The notes under the pieces are model-generated. The model saw only the letters and a list, made by a program, of their open reading frames with translations, was not told where the DNA came from and did not search any database. Positions 9,001-17,997 of a stretch of DNA of 27,156 nucleotides are shown here, piece by piece. The stretch comes from a virus. The stretch spans positions 1 to 27,156 of the IMG/VR virus record IMGVR_UViG_3300009061_000004; one strand, 5' to 3'. Numbering within the stretch: the first letter of the stretch is position 1; each line of letters starts with the position of its first letter. A program made the position numbers and the translations under genes.

Positions 9001-12000
9001 GGTGTACCTTGATACTTGCGCTCACCCTTTTCAAAACGGTATGCGCTAACATCACTGATAAAAGTATTGGTCATGTATGTTGGTTTGCTGTATCCAACAT
9101 TGTATCCGATTGTTTGTCGTGTGAGACGCTCTAGAGCTTTGCTCTCTGCACTGATCCAGTCACGCTCAAGTTCACGCACACTGGTTTCGAAGTTGGTGAC
9201 AAGACCAGTATTGCGTACGATATATCCAGGCGCTTCAACACGACCATTCCAGTTACGTGTACGCTCGCCAAACAAACGTATACGATTCTGACCAATGCCT
9301 AGCTCAGGCTGGTAGATAGGATCATTGAATGTTGTAATGTTATCCAGGGTAATGATGTGTTCAAACTCAACTACTCTTACACCTAGTCCATAGATTCTAC
9401 GATCGCTGCTCTTGGGTGCAATCTCTGTGGTTTCTTCATTGCGCAGAACAAACAACTCATTGCGGCGTATTGCCTGATATGTTTCATCTAGTACGTTGAG
9501 TACGCCATCGTAATTGACGTCGATTGTTTGCACAACACCACGGTTCCCTTGATTGTAGATCAAGTTATCGCTCATGCCGTTTACAAAAAGGTCTTCAGTC
9601 TCGTCGCTTAGTGACCACACAATAGCAGCACGAGCATCAATTTCCCATTCAGTGAATGCATCAAAACCAATGCTCTCGTAATACTTGCCCAAGCCAAGCA
9701 AGAACTGGTAGAGCTCTTGTCGCTTGCGGAAGACGGTGCGATAAGGCACACGGCTGACTTCATTTCGCCAGTTAAGATGCTTGATGACTTCAACATCGCC
9801 AATTTGAACTGATGTTTGGTTACCGCCAGTGCTCGGACGTAGATAGTTAAAGAATCGACTGTCAAGGTTGTATCCATCAACCATGTATCCGCGTCCTTCA
9901 ATCTTTTGAATACGAACACCTGAATAGAACACAATGGTGTTAGGTGCATTGCGATCAATTACAATGTCATAGCTGCTTTCAGGAATACGAATCTGACCGC
10001 CATCTTGATGTTCTCCAGCCAACTCGAGGGACAAGATTCTTTTGTCAGTAAACCCTCCAACATGAATGCAGTATTTATATGCAAGATTGTCAAGACGGGT
10101 TGCTAGGTCATTTGTATAGCGTTCATCTACTCGATACTCTTCTGCACTGAGAGTGTTAAAGCCGAGGTGTGTTACAACATATTGGCGGTCTACCACATAC
10201 TCTAGTTCAACATCGTCATTAGCACCTACATTGGCAGTAAGTGTTACCTCTGGCTCTTTGAGGAAGCCTCTGCCTGGGTTGTCAACAGCCACGGCTGTCA
10301 CAGCGCCACCATTGAAGTATGCTGTCGCTGAGGCGTTTTCCTGACAACTCACATCTTGTTCAAAGTCAATGTCTAGACTTGTGTAACCAGTACCAGGCAA
10401 GATCACACGAATGTTACCAATCACACCATTTGTGATCAGCTGGTTATGGATTTCGTTATTGTCCTTGCGCATACAAGTATCAGGATTGACCCATTGCTCT
10501 TGTGTTACACCTGTGTTAACATTCCAACGATTCAATGACCAGAAGGTTTCAAATACACGGTATGGCTTGAGCTGTAGATATACTTCAGCAAGCGCAAATA
10601 GGTATTCACTGCTCTTGCGCCATACATTTTCAGTTTCGCTCCAATCACCAAACACGAAGTCACGGGCCGCGTCCACATTAGCAGGAAGTGCTACCACACC
10701 TGCTGTTACAGGCGGGTTAAGTGTTGCGTTGCCATCATCGCTGACCAAAGTCTCGTTATCCCAGTCATAGCTGCTACGGGCATAACGAATGTCTACATGA
10801 TCTGGTGTAGTGGCATTGCCCGTAATACCATATTTGAGTGCGTTGAGCAGGGCTGTGCGCAACGGTCCTGCACTCCATGAATAGGTTGCATCCCACCAAG
10901 TTGGCTTTACACCATGGCCTAGCATTTCCCAAGGATGAGTGTGAGGACGATCTGTGCCAAAGGTGTACACATAGAGGCTTCGCCAACTGCCCACGCCTGG
11001 AATGATACTTGAGTAATTCCAAGTGAATTCATCCAACCCGTTAAAGTCTATCACGTCGATTTCTTGGATGCCTTCACGTAGTGCATAACGATTGTACCAA
11101 TCGTCTAGGCGAACAGTCATATCACTAACATCATACGCAAACTCACTGACTGGGTTAGGGTAGAAGTCACGCATGTCTGCAGGTAATTTGCTGCCAACAA
11201 AATGCTTATCAACCAGGTTGTTGAACACCCTGAGCTCAAAGTCCCAAAGGGCGGCAGCTACCACGTCAAAGTCTGGACCATTCATGTCTGTGATGTTGCT
11301 GGTAGCCAATGTGTATCGTGATCCATCATGTCCGATCAACTCTCCGTCAACCACTTCAACCTGTGTAGGCTTGAAGAAACCAAGCTTGACCGCACTATAT
11401 GGAACATGGCTGAGGTGATTGTAATCGTACCAACGAATTGTTACAAGAGCACTGCCTTCAATTACTGATGACGTGACAACCTGTTCGTTATTGTATACAA
11501 CAGGCACACCACTGGCGACAACATCAGCTGGTTTCACTGCCGCTGGGCTGTCAAGAACAATATTGAGCCCGTCGATAGTGTAATCGACACCTTTCTGAAG
11601 TGGACGCTCTTGATATGCGTTGGTTCCAGCATCATACTCGCTCAACCAAACCTGAACGTGGTTTTGTGTGTCGCCATACTTGCTGATTACCTTGGGCAGA
11701 GCAAATGTATCTTCACCTGCTGTCGTTACTGAGTAGATCAAGCTGTTGAACTGTTTTGAGTATGCCATGTCGCTGTGTGCATACTTGAAATCCTCACCCT
11801 TGCCTAGGTTGATATCGTTCATTGCACGGTCAACTAGTTCACGGATACTATCCCATTTTTCATTTTCCCATAGCTGTTTTACCTTATTACGGAAAAAGCG
11901 CTTGAACTCTGAGTAGTCTCTTGCATTGGTCTTGAGTGCACGAATTGGGTTAATGCTCTCTTGATCAAGCAGGTACTGAATGTGTGATGTGCGATAAATC

Positions 12001-14552
12001 TGTTGACGAATAAGACCATCATGTGTATGTTGACGCAGAGTGCGGTGATAGTTGTTTACACCTTGTACATCACCACTAAAACCCGGTAGTGCATGTAACT
12101 GACGGCGGAAGTGGTTGATGAAATCGTCATACCCTGCTCCAGTGAAAGGACGGTTTTCACTATTGTAAAAATGCACTGGTGCAATGTCGTAAACGACATT
12201 TTCAAGATCACTGTCAGCAACATACATCAATTCAATGACGTCATTGTTTTCTAGATCTGCTGTAACTGTTACTGTTGAACCAACAACGTCATAATCATTG
12301 CCTTCGTCGAGGATCTGACCGTTGCGTTGTACTAGAATACGATTTTGATTCTCATCGCTGAGATGTATCTCGCCCTGGTTGGTTGGGTCTGCCTGATCAC
12401 GATATCGTACAACATTATATTCATAGGCTGAATCAATGCTCACTGTGGTCAAAACGTCACTCACCACTGTGACATTGATGTTAGCATCAGTGTTGCCATA
12501 AGGGTCGACAAACTCTAGCTTGTTCGCTGACTCTGAGATAAGGTCGTTGATGGTATATTCAGTATCATACTTCCAAATGAACTCTGGATTTTCATAACCA
12601 ATACTGACGAGGTCCATGTAGCTATGGCTATACCAACGGTATGTGCCGTCAACCAATGATACAGTGTACTCAGTTGGATATCCATAACCAGTTGTACCCA
12701 GTTCAAACTCGACTGGAGTTTCACCGTCTGCAACTGTGGTTTGGATGATAGGCACACGCTGAGCGCCGCGGATATTGCTCCAGCCGTTGTAATAGTCATC
12801 ACGTACCCAGTCACGCCAGAAGTAATATCCAGGAATCTCTTCTTTGCCCTCTACTGTGATTTTTTGATTGTAACGGTTATTGTTCAGTGTCCATTCAAAA
12901 CGGTAGTTTGAAAAACTTCCTTGATTGGTAAACGCTGGTGAGAATCCAAGCACACGATCAAATGCACCTGCTGAGTTAAACTCATATCCAAAAATCTTTT
13001 CACCTTCAAAGTCTGTATCTGTGTATGTCTCAAGATCAGCTTTTTCATCATCGTATAGCTTGAACAGTGGATGCTGACCACGATCACTTTTGGTTTGAGC
13101 AATGCTCCAAGTAGATCCGTTGAAACACCAGATGTCACCACGTGAATCGCCTTTGTCAATAATCACGTATTCATCTGCATTGTATGTGCTGAATGGAGTA
13201 AGTGTAATGTTTGTACCAACACCACCAACTTCAAACGAAGCATTAAAGATGCTTGAGTCAGAACCTAGATTGAAAGCACGGCTAAACGCTGCACTATACG
13301 GACCAGTGTCACTGGAACCAAGGTTGCCTTCAACAACAAGAACAGTATCACCATCTTGCAACGCATGTAGCGGGTCGACTAGATAATTTGCAGTTCCTGA
13401 CAGAAGTTCACTAACCTGATCCAGCGTAATAATGTAGTCAATTACTTCAACAAAATTCTTACAGGTGTTGTAGAGTTCCATGTTGGCATGGTACTCAAGA
13501 ATAGGTCGTTCAGCGCGGGTAACACGATTCAAATAAGCACGTGGGTCAAGTTCATTGTATTCAGCTGCAATACGAATTGCATCTGCTGAAAACCAACGAT
13601 TGCTTCTTGCCCATGGATTTTTATCACGAGCCCAACGTTCCATAACGATATAGCTCTTGTTGAGCGTTAGGTCATCACGAGTAAAAGTTGTTTCAGTCTG
13701 ATACTCTTCAAATGTACCTGGTCCATCCCATGGTGTCGTATCCCAATCAACGGTGTCCCAACCTTCTGGGGTTTCGATGTAATAAGGAGTAACGATAGGA
13801 AACACATCATTTCCATTTTCATCTACAATTTCGACCAATTCAATACCACCAGCACCACCTACATTTTCAACATAGTAGATAGCATCAGTATTATAATCAC
13901 CACTGGTGCTGCTGGCGTAAGGACCAATGAATTGCACACGCAATCCGTTAACAAACTCAACGGTGCGATAGTTGCCTAGCTCTGGTGTGGTGTATTGTGT
14001 TAGCTGCACGATATCATCAATATCAATTGGGTCACTGACAGTGGGTTCGATTACCACAAGAGGAATGTTCCCTTCCAACCAATAATAATTGTAATAGTTA
14101 ATCATCATGTCAGCATTGACAGGCACATCAAGGGTGTAACCTGGCTCGCTAAAACGACGGTCATGGTTTGCAAGGTCAGCCCCAAGACTTTCTAAACGAT
14201 CAAGCCAATTGATATAAGAAACAGTCTCAGCAGTATCACCCTGTTCTTTTCTTACAATACCAGGCTGGAATTGGTAGTTGAGACGAGTTGCATCGTCTTC
14301 TGGCTCGAACAAGATGTTCTCAGGATTATAATTGCGCCCTGCGAGACGACCCCAAAAAGTATCAATACTCTGTGTTGAGCCGCTGCTCAAGAGTTGATTG
14401 ACAGTTGAACCAAAGAATCGCTGGATTGATTCAGTGCGGTTGATATTGGGCAAGAACTCACTATAGTCCTGGAAGTCCTGAGTCAGACTGACTTCTGCGG
14501 TTTGTGTGTTGTTCTTTACTGGCTTTGGGTCTGCTCTGTAGCGATTAGCCAT
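3072..14552 (-). CDS. Giant virion structural protein, gp7 position in the baseplate operon
   Basis: 3826 residues, uninterrupted. The start ATG overlaps the end of gene 6 by 8 bases (ATGGCTAA), with AGGAC upstream. Segments seen in large T4-like structural proteins: residues 30-160 (FLPNINRTESIQRFF, INWLDRLESLGADLANH, INYYNYYW), a Trp-rich stretch near 265-330 (ARDKNPWARSNRWF), a YWDFADW segment near 3200, and PDWIFKTSYF followed by IEYIETVKPFRSKLRDAI near 3345-3385. A Gly-turn beta module also found in gp6 lies at about 1380-1440. Three related repeats lie at about 2320-2525. The C-terminal 3690-3826 is Thr/Asp-rich with TAD repeats and several cysteines. Its position directly after gp6 suggests a wedge protein in the place of gp7 (1032 residues in T4), probably fused to peripheral-baseplate domains. 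Homology to gp7 itself is not shown here. Confidence 0.7.
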   Translation of the reverse strand: MANRYRADPKPVKNNTQTAEVSLTQDFQDYSEFLPNINRTESIQRFFGSTVNQLLSSGSTQSIDTFWGRLAGRNYNPENILFEPEDDATRLNYQFQPGIVRKEQGDTAETVSYINWLDRLESLGADLANHDRRFSEPGYTLDVPVNADMMINYYNYYWLEGNIPLVVIEPTVSDPIDIDDIVQLTQYTTPELGNYRTVEFVNGLRVQFIGPYASSTSGDYNTDAIYYVENVGGAGGIELVEIVDENGNDVFPIVTPYYIETPEGWDTVDWDTTPWDGPGTFEEYQTETTFTRDDLTLNKSYIVMERWARDKNPWARSNRWFSADAIRIAAEYNELDPRAYLNRVTRAERPILEYHANMELYNTCKNFVEVIDYIITLDQVSELLSGTANYLVDPLHALQDGDTVLVVEGNLGSSDTGPYSAAFSRAFNLGSDSSIFNASFEVGGVGTNITLTPFSTYNADEYVIIDKGDSRGDIWCFNGSTWSIAQTKSDRGQHPLFKLYDDEKADLETYTDTDFEGEKIFGYEFNSAGAFDRVLGFSPAFTNQGSFSNYRFEWTLNNNRYNQKITVEGKEEIPGYYFWRDWVRDDYYNGWSNIRGAQRVPIIQTTVADGETPVEFELGTTGYGYPTEYTVSLVDGTYRWYSHSYMDLVSIGYENPEFIWKYDTEYTINDLISESANKLEFVDPYGNTDANINVTVVSDVLTTVSIDSAYEYNVVRYRDQADPTNQGEIHLSDENQNRILVQRNGQILDEGNDYDVVGSTVTVTADLENNDVIELMYVADSDLENVVYDIAPVHFYNSENRPFTGAGYDDFINHFRRQLHALPGFSGDVQGVNNYHRTLRQHTHDGLIRQQIYRTSHIQYLLDQESINPIRALKTNARDYSEFKRFFRNKVKQLWENEKWDSIRELVDRAMNDINLGKGEDFKYAHSDMAYSKQFNSLIYSVTTAGEDTFALPKVISKYGDTQNHVQVWLSEYDAGTNAYQERPLQKGVDYTIDGLNIVLDSPAAVKPADVVASGVPVVYNNEQVVTSSVIEGSALVTIRWYDYNHLSHVPYSAVKLGFFKPTQVEVVDGELIGHDGSRYTLATSNITDMNGPDFDVVAAALWDFELRVFNNLVDKHFVGSKLPADMRDFYPNPVSEFAYDVSDMTVRLDDWYNRYALREGIQEIDVIDFNGLDEFTWNYSSIIPGVGSWRSLYVYTFGTDRPHTHPWEMLGHGVKPTWWDATYSWSAGPLRTALLNALKYGITGNATTPDHVDIRYARSSYDWDNETLVSDDGNATLNPPVTAGVVALPANVDAARDFVFGDWSETENVWRKSSEYLFALAEVYLQLKPYRVFETFWSLNRWNVNTGVTQEQWVNPDTCMRKDNNEIHNQLITNGVIGNIRVILPGTGYTSLDIDFEQDVSCQENASATAYFNGGAVTAVAVDNPGRGFLKEPEVTLTANVGANDDVELEYVVDRQYVVTHLGFNTLSAEEYRVDERYTNDLATRLDNLAYKYCIHVGGFTDKRILSLELAGEHQDGGQIRIPESSYDIVIDRNAPNTIVFYSGVRIQKIEGRGYMVDGYNLDSRFFNYLRPSTGGNQTSVQIGDVEVIKHLNWRNEVSRVPYRTVFRKRQELYQFLLGLGKYYESIGFDAFTEWEIDARAAIVWSLSDETEDLFVNGMSDNLIYNQGNRGVVQTIDVNYDGVLNVLDETYQAIRRNELFVLRNEETTEIAPKSSDRRIYGLGVRVVEFEHIITLDNITTFNDPIYQPELGIGQNRIRLFGERTRNWNGRVEAPGYIVRNTGLVTNFETSVRELERDWISAESKALERLTRQTIGYNVGYSKPTYMTNTFISDVSAYRFEKGERKYQGTPEAIAAMARNKNIFGSEFAQEYYEEWMVRLGDYGDISEREPLQFQVDRNKIKGDPQHFRFNDNFVSDREDDLIIDISDGGAEAINGDYSSPFDTLPVLRLDENKITNLDQYQTFTRDAGLPLTTEVDNFVLSIDNIGEIYDPTADYASIPNWSKLAAYVQGDVVRYLGYVWELNIGSTGLNRVSSDLSFRGTQVFPTVPNGDTFIANDEVVTFVKRNEVITNNLINVDGAQPLPEVPSGSTLVLDGTNIDFIKTASEVQYLDINITGNISNPSIQNSASRQFSVFYADNSNDPLTEVVVNFNQLLPTNTMTQIWTDALNEAGASLVTSKVSARISALQDLQTDYVAANGVSAWESFIDQYYLVSPTPNLVLNPEFLGSEVSANIGASWEDAARDLIQLDLDLIEDIGGTHVETVATMVSGSLNNTVQFETARDAANNLLDLFVTPIDANRNLNNFIQYVESNGGVTIADNATIIVDEPNRYVVDTLATIKNKIDSALAAASAPSDISTSTVGNVLTVNRTNNVQGSRLGVSIDADLGFTAADTDVVSQGTNVVGGVDLDLSGIVTQINNAGVIGVSAVARNNVLRITSSNPTLTIGSGSANGPLGISAGVYQASQTIENRETDLNINDVVQQINEAEITDLTATQVEGVLVINFTGDRLEIGEGTANNDLGITPNVFDSRNETVSNVFDPADWNVVEDPLDLNVWVIDNLGSEPGASGLSSNRYNVYQALDFDLGILQICPGNENGDDALIKLDRLNGQGFEVHNLEVGEFVFIINSTCVPSVDGIHRVTRVDDQQNFYIDRYIEEEGFAGKVFPLRSMRFANTAEALTAMENPKYFRAAGDDIAVINDGLSLESTLADPEPFPRLTGGVRNGDYVYVDDYQEVVDNVADEGLGFGAVYQVFVNNNKVTLNFVRAENGKTDNSQIHNGVLHDNASGDTIVNFEVYDPLKGIIPGIADREIDIKSEFDAAYYNNTTDPDGEVNFANSWGQEQVGTVWWDLTTAIYLNYDQSTPEYRQKHWGQLFPGALIDVYEWTKSPVTPDQYSDVVSQDTTVDGQLLTGVPYAQTDQFGEPQYYWSEENEINPITGQVETYFYFWVRGKTTLPNVNRQFSVLQLEEIILDPARQQIDWLAATSENTLLVSSLDTTTGYKDLVMTVNYDANPSDYHQEYLLLAENDPSTIINEWLHISLRDSLAGYTQATGVYPWSDWEPIDTYLPGQIVRSGNGVFFRCHTESTGNNPDSDVDNDFWTQLEDVQLNPEGEIESLDYVEVEEPQNIPDLKLHPFVRQGLQVRPHQTWFEDINGGRRAVIEKINSQLIEINLLSSDIPWRTSFDREVSLGNGLVYDLRDYWDFADWSVDDYEYNRSVGNFFVEERSELAELSPTEGNIAHVEVNTDYDGRNRREVYRYTADEWQLVFKEKATIQFNDLLWDNELLQGGWDIADWDTTEWDRASSGLMVEIFDEFYNNIWIEERRPLYTDLWFAAVKYVLREQGEPDWIFKTSYFKVTVEDELEKIYNKFFTENVEDLIEYIETVKPFRSKLRDAIVRKIADDAADVDIDDAIEIRVQTNPLLNANYNFTGGFDIGYAGGEEAQALGQEIVDPFTRAFRLNVGKNGNNYSSKIINDRKVLLGLDIGPFDTVIPVLTIGDGDLPDPAVTGQTEAAWINGERFTYTGLGQLNTDGIGSGFSSGFDQGFSGVTLLTGVTRGTQGTFARGHSFADIIEGVGNDAELIENTTLSDWGNDLYPAWQPLGSGLLDTTNQTPNGLHMRGTDKWLEIINITQSNPAVVTVTDTSMLEDVMVVGIQNVDGMTQINDRAYTITVIDSTRFSLDGVDSTGFSEFTSTGCDPITADDTSITTDSTEVETDDTCVSTCDTVTADDDTITADSDTPTADTGCETNGIVDYGACFGTIEPWGNILWAQIIALGETADAIFQWQDELEELIEEYWAQNYPWPSGDSDEYTADSVWITADGDNALY
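6970..7580 (-). repeat. Three diverged beta-alpha-beta repeats within the giant protein
   Basis: At the protein level, three units of about 60 residues follow one another. Each has an amphipathic helix (IKNKIDSAL, IVTQINNAG, VVQQINEAE), two strands (LTVNRT, LRITSS, LVINFT) and an LG-x-S/T closing segment (LGVSID, LGISAGVY, LGITPNVF). The pattern resembles the IN motif repeats of flagellar hook-associated proteins, but that comparison is by eye. The DNA copies are too diverged to recombine. Confidence 0.6.
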
Positions 14553-17500
14553 TTCGTCGTCCTATGCTGTTTAGTGTTTCGACAATGTCGATATCTTGTA
14601 ATGTTACATCTGGTATAAAGAGTTCATTGCTTTCTGGTGTAATCTGGAATAAGTCTCCAAAATCGCTTTCAGTTGCGGTTGGCACTAGAACAATGCTACT
14701 GATCACACCAGGTAGCTCTTGGTGGATATAAGCGCTGAGCTCAGTGAAGTAGAATGTTTCACCAAAGTCCCAGTTCTCAATGTTGAAGAATTCTCTGATT
14801 GCAGTAAGAACTCGTGATTTGATTTCGTTATTGGTCAATGTAGTGCCAGAAACTTTCACGATCTTGAACTTACCTTGCAATTCTATGTCAGCCAATTCAC
14901 CAAATAGCGTTTTGTAATCAGCAGCACGATATACGATTGAGTCGCTTACCATCTTCTTGCTATCAAGTCTGGTAAACTGTTTCTCAAGTTCAATCTCTGT
15001 AGGTGCTTCTGGTCTGTTCGCTTCAATACGATCATCAGCCAACCACTGTCGATATTTAGTGTCGTAATTCTGGTTAAGAACGTAGATATCAATAATATTG
15101 CTAAGGCTAGGATCAATACGATACTCGCTGGTTGAGATACGTCGCCAGATAAAGCTCAGGTTGCCCCGTCCATTAGCTTCGTCACCCTGATCCACTCTTA
15201 CTGTATACTCAAAACCATCTTCAATTACTGGACCAATCTCGATGTTGTCAGTTCCTACCAGTTCTTTGAATGCTAGTGGGTTGTCAGGATAGTTGTCATT
15301 GTCAATGTCAGCCAGTGTCACAATTACCTTACGGTCGTCAGTATAACCGTCGGATTCTGTATAATAACGATGCACAAAGAATGGCATATCAACTCCCAAT
15401 GGGTAAAAGTTACCGTTAGGCTGTGTGTTGATTTTTGATACAATAATACGATCTCTGTCAGGCTTATTGGTTTCAACATTGAATCGACGGCGTCCGTTCT
15501 GATTATGGAAGCGAATCTTTTCGTCGCTGCCAAACACAATACGAGTACGGCGTGATGTAAACGTCCAACTGTCTGCTGAATAGTCAGCACGTATTAGCCA
15601 GCTGTTATCTAGATTGTTATTGGTTCGATCACCAGCAAACTGCAAACTGAAATTGTCGGGTTGATTCTGACTTGCTGGACCAAGGTCTCCTGGTCGTATC
15701 AGGAACCAACGATTCAAGTTAGCATCATAACGCAGACCAAAGCTGCTAAGATTTTGAATTTCTGTGATGATATCTTGTTGAAGTTCTACATCAAATGTAG
15801 TACGGAACGCTGGAAATACTCTTGACACTCGCGCAGTGTTTGGAATGCTCTTGTTGAGTACAATTGCACCTTTGCCACGTGATGTCAAACCTGTTGGGAT
15901 CCCGTTGTCATCAAGAACGCCTTGCCCGTCACTTACTACGTCAACAACGCGCGCCCAGGTCTTAGCAGGGCTTACAGCATTTACTGCCACCTCTGCACCT
16001 TCACCTCCGCCACCAACAAACGCAACAGTAACCGGGTTGAGATATCCTTGCCCAGGATTGGTGAGAACAACCTGAACAACCTGTCCATTTTGAATGTTTG
16101 CAACAGCGGTAGCACCTGTGCCGGTGCCGCGAATTTCAACATCTGGTGCGCTGGTGTATCCTGTACCAGGATTGGTGATGCGCAATTCTTCTCCCAAGAA
16201 CCCAAGAGCACCTTGAATATATGGCGTTTCCACAAATTCAACAATGGATCCTTCACGAACTATGTTAAGATCACTCAGTGTTGCTGTTCCGACCTTTTCA
16301 ATCGCACCATCGCCGCGTGTGAAATATCCACTTGATCCACGGTATCCAGTTGTAATTTGTTGCCATTCAAAGTTTTCTTCACCAGTTTCATCTTGGAATG
16401 GAATTCTAGTTACATCATATTTGTCATAGAACAAGTTAATGATCTCTGGGTTAGATGGCAAATCATCAAGGAAGCGATTGTAGATTTGTTCTGGTGTCTG
16501 ATCGCTTGGCAAATCAAGCTTGGAGCGATATGTGATACCTTGTCTGTAAATGTAGCCATCATCAGCAATCATATCAGCGTTCTGGTATGTTGCTGTTGGA
16601 TCACGCGGCTTGATATAACGACTATGTCCAGTATAGGTTCGGTTAATTGCCTTGATCTTTTGTACATTCTCACTTACAGTAAGTGGGTATGCTGAGTAGT
16701 CGTCAGCTGTGACCATGCGATCCTGTGCAGCAAAGACACGCCCAGCGTTGTTCTTGATGCTGGTTACACTCTCTTGTGCCGCTGCATTATTGACCGGCTC
16801 TTGCAATTCACAGTTGAATGTTGCATTGTAGGTGTTGCCGTCTGATGCCAGATAACGAAAGCTGAATGATACCAGGCTAAGATCTTCTGGTGCAAGTGTA
16901 TAAGTTTGATTAACACCTGTGCGATACCAGACACGCAAGGTGCCACGTGGAATTTCACTGAATACACCATCACCAAATTGGATATTAACATTGTCATTAT
17001 CCACAGTTTTGACTGTGTATAGCTTGCGCACATCTTGGCGCACACTGTTAAAGATCATGTTGGCACCGAAGCTGGAATCAACACGTTGCCATGTGTCAAG
17101 AGGCTCGCCATTCTGATCAATCTCTTGTACCCAAACGTCGTCATTGTTGACGTTCTGTGCATTGAGGTCTAGAATGAGGTTACTGACTGCACGGTCGGCA
17201 TTGACATCATTGAATTGTAAGTTACCCTGCTTGAAGCCTACGAAGAATCCAGTGTTGTTACTGCTAAGACCTTGTCCATCATTTTTGTACACAATGTCGA
17301 ATTTTCCAAATGGGTTTGGTTCGCTTTCACGCAAAGAATTTGAAGCATCATCAATTTCTAGTCCATGCACTTCAAATTGTTGACGGGCACCATTAACCTG
17401 ACCATTGAAACTGAATACGACGTCGCGCTCTTCTGTAATATTGGTTGAGTAAATGTCATGCTTTACATTACCAATACGAGTGCTATCGGTTGGTCGTCCA

Positions 17501-17994
17501 AATTTGTTGTTAACGTTGAACAATTCGTTCATAATCAATAGATAGTTTTGATATGACGTTTCAAAATCAATTGTGTTGTTTTTGAGGTTAGTACCATCAA
17601 TGCTGAAAACATCTTGCGTTGTTTTAACACTGATAACTTTTATCTCACCACGGGCTGGTCGATGGCGTGTTGGTGTGTAGCCAATGAAATCAGCAATACG
17701 TAGAACGCTGGCACGTCGTTCTGCGGTGCTGAGGAAGTTTTCACGTCCAGCCTGGTCGATTCGGAATGCAAGGCTATGCGCGAGAAACGCGAGGGTTTCG
17801 ATCAGCGCAACGAATTCGCTTGACTGGATCCAGTCGTTGAAGTTCTCTGGATATTGCTGTCTGATATAATCAGTTAGTGCACCACGAATCGTGTCGTAGT
17901 CGTATGCTTGGAAGTTTGCTTGCTTAAAGCTATCATATACCAATCGGTAATCTTCAGCTGCAAACAGGTTACGTTGACGTAATGACTGGGCCAT
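14545..17994 (-). CDS. 6: Baseplate wedge protein gp6
   Basis: 1149 residues. The N-terminal 1-130 carries the gp6 signature: DYIRQQYPENFNDWIQSSEF, then LIETLAFLAHSLAFRID, then ENFLSTAERRASVLRIADFIGY. In T4, gp6 forms the continuous ring of the inner baseplate and changes shape when the sheath contracts. T4 gp6 is 660 residues, so this one is much longer. Part of the excess is a Gly-rich beta insertion at about 600-670 with two GTGYT/GQGY turns. Residues about 1040-1120 (KFKIVKVSGTTLTNNEIKSRVL, ELPGVISSIVLVP) resemble the dimerising C-terminal part of J/gp6-type proteins. It starts three bases after the gp25 stop and overlaps the giant gene by 8 bases. This order (25-6-large wedge gene) is typical of T4-like operons. 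Confidence 0.9.
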   Translation of the reverse strand: MAQSLRQRNLFAAEDYRLVYDSFKQANFQAYDYDTIRGALTDYIRQQYPENFNDWIQSSEFVALIETLAFLAHSLAFRIDQAGRENFLSTAERRASVLRIADFIGYTPTRHRPARGEIKVISVKTTQDVFSIDGTNLKNNTIDFETSYQNYLLIMNELFNVNNKFGRPTDSTRIGNVKHDIYSTNITEERDVVFSFNGQVNGARQQFEVHGLEIDDASNSLRESEPNPFGKFDIVYKNDGQGLSSNNTGFFVGFKQGNLQFNDVNADRAVSNLILDLNAQNVNNDDVWVQEIDQNGEPLDTWQRVDSSFGANMIFNSVRQDVRKLYTVKTVDNDNVNIQFGDGVFSEIPRGTLRVWYRTGVNQTYTLAPEDLSLVSFSFRYLASDGNTYNATFNCELQEPVNNAAAQESVTSIKNNAGRVFAAQDRMVTADDYSAYPLTVSENVQKIKAINRTYTGHSRYIKPRDPTATYQNADMIADDGYIYRQGITYRSKLDLPSDQTPEQIYNRFLDDLPSNPEIINLFYDKYDVTRIPFQDETGEENFEWQQITTGYRGSSGYFTRGDGAIEKVGTATLSDLNIVREGSIVEFVETPYIQGALGFLGEELRITNPGTGYTSAPDVEIRGTGTGATAVANIQNGQVVQVVLTNPGQGYLNPVTVAFVGGGGEGAEVAVNAVSPAKTWARVVDVVSDGQGVLDDNGIPTGLTSRGKGAIVLNKSIPNTARVSRVFPAFRTTFDVELQQDIITEIQNLSSFGLRYDANLNRWFLIRPGDLGPASQNQPDNFSLQFAGDRTNNNLDNSWLIRADYSADSWTFTSRRTRIVFGSDEKIRFHNQNGRRRFNVETNKPDRDRIIVSKINTQPNGNFYPLGVDMPFFVHRYYTESDGYTDDRKVIVTLADIDNDNYPDNPLAFKELVGTDNIEIGPVIEDGFEYTVRVDQGDEANGRGNLSFIWRRISTSEYRIDPSLSNIIDIYVLNQNYDTKYRQWLADDRIEANRPEAPTEIELEKQFTRLDSKKMVSDSIVYRAADYKTLFGELADIELQGKFKIVKVSGTTLTNNEIKSRVLTAIREFFNIENWDFGETFYFTELSAYIHQELPGVISSIVLVPTATESDFGDLFQITPESNELFIPDVTLQDIDIVETLNSIGRRNG

Positions 17995-17997
17995 GTG

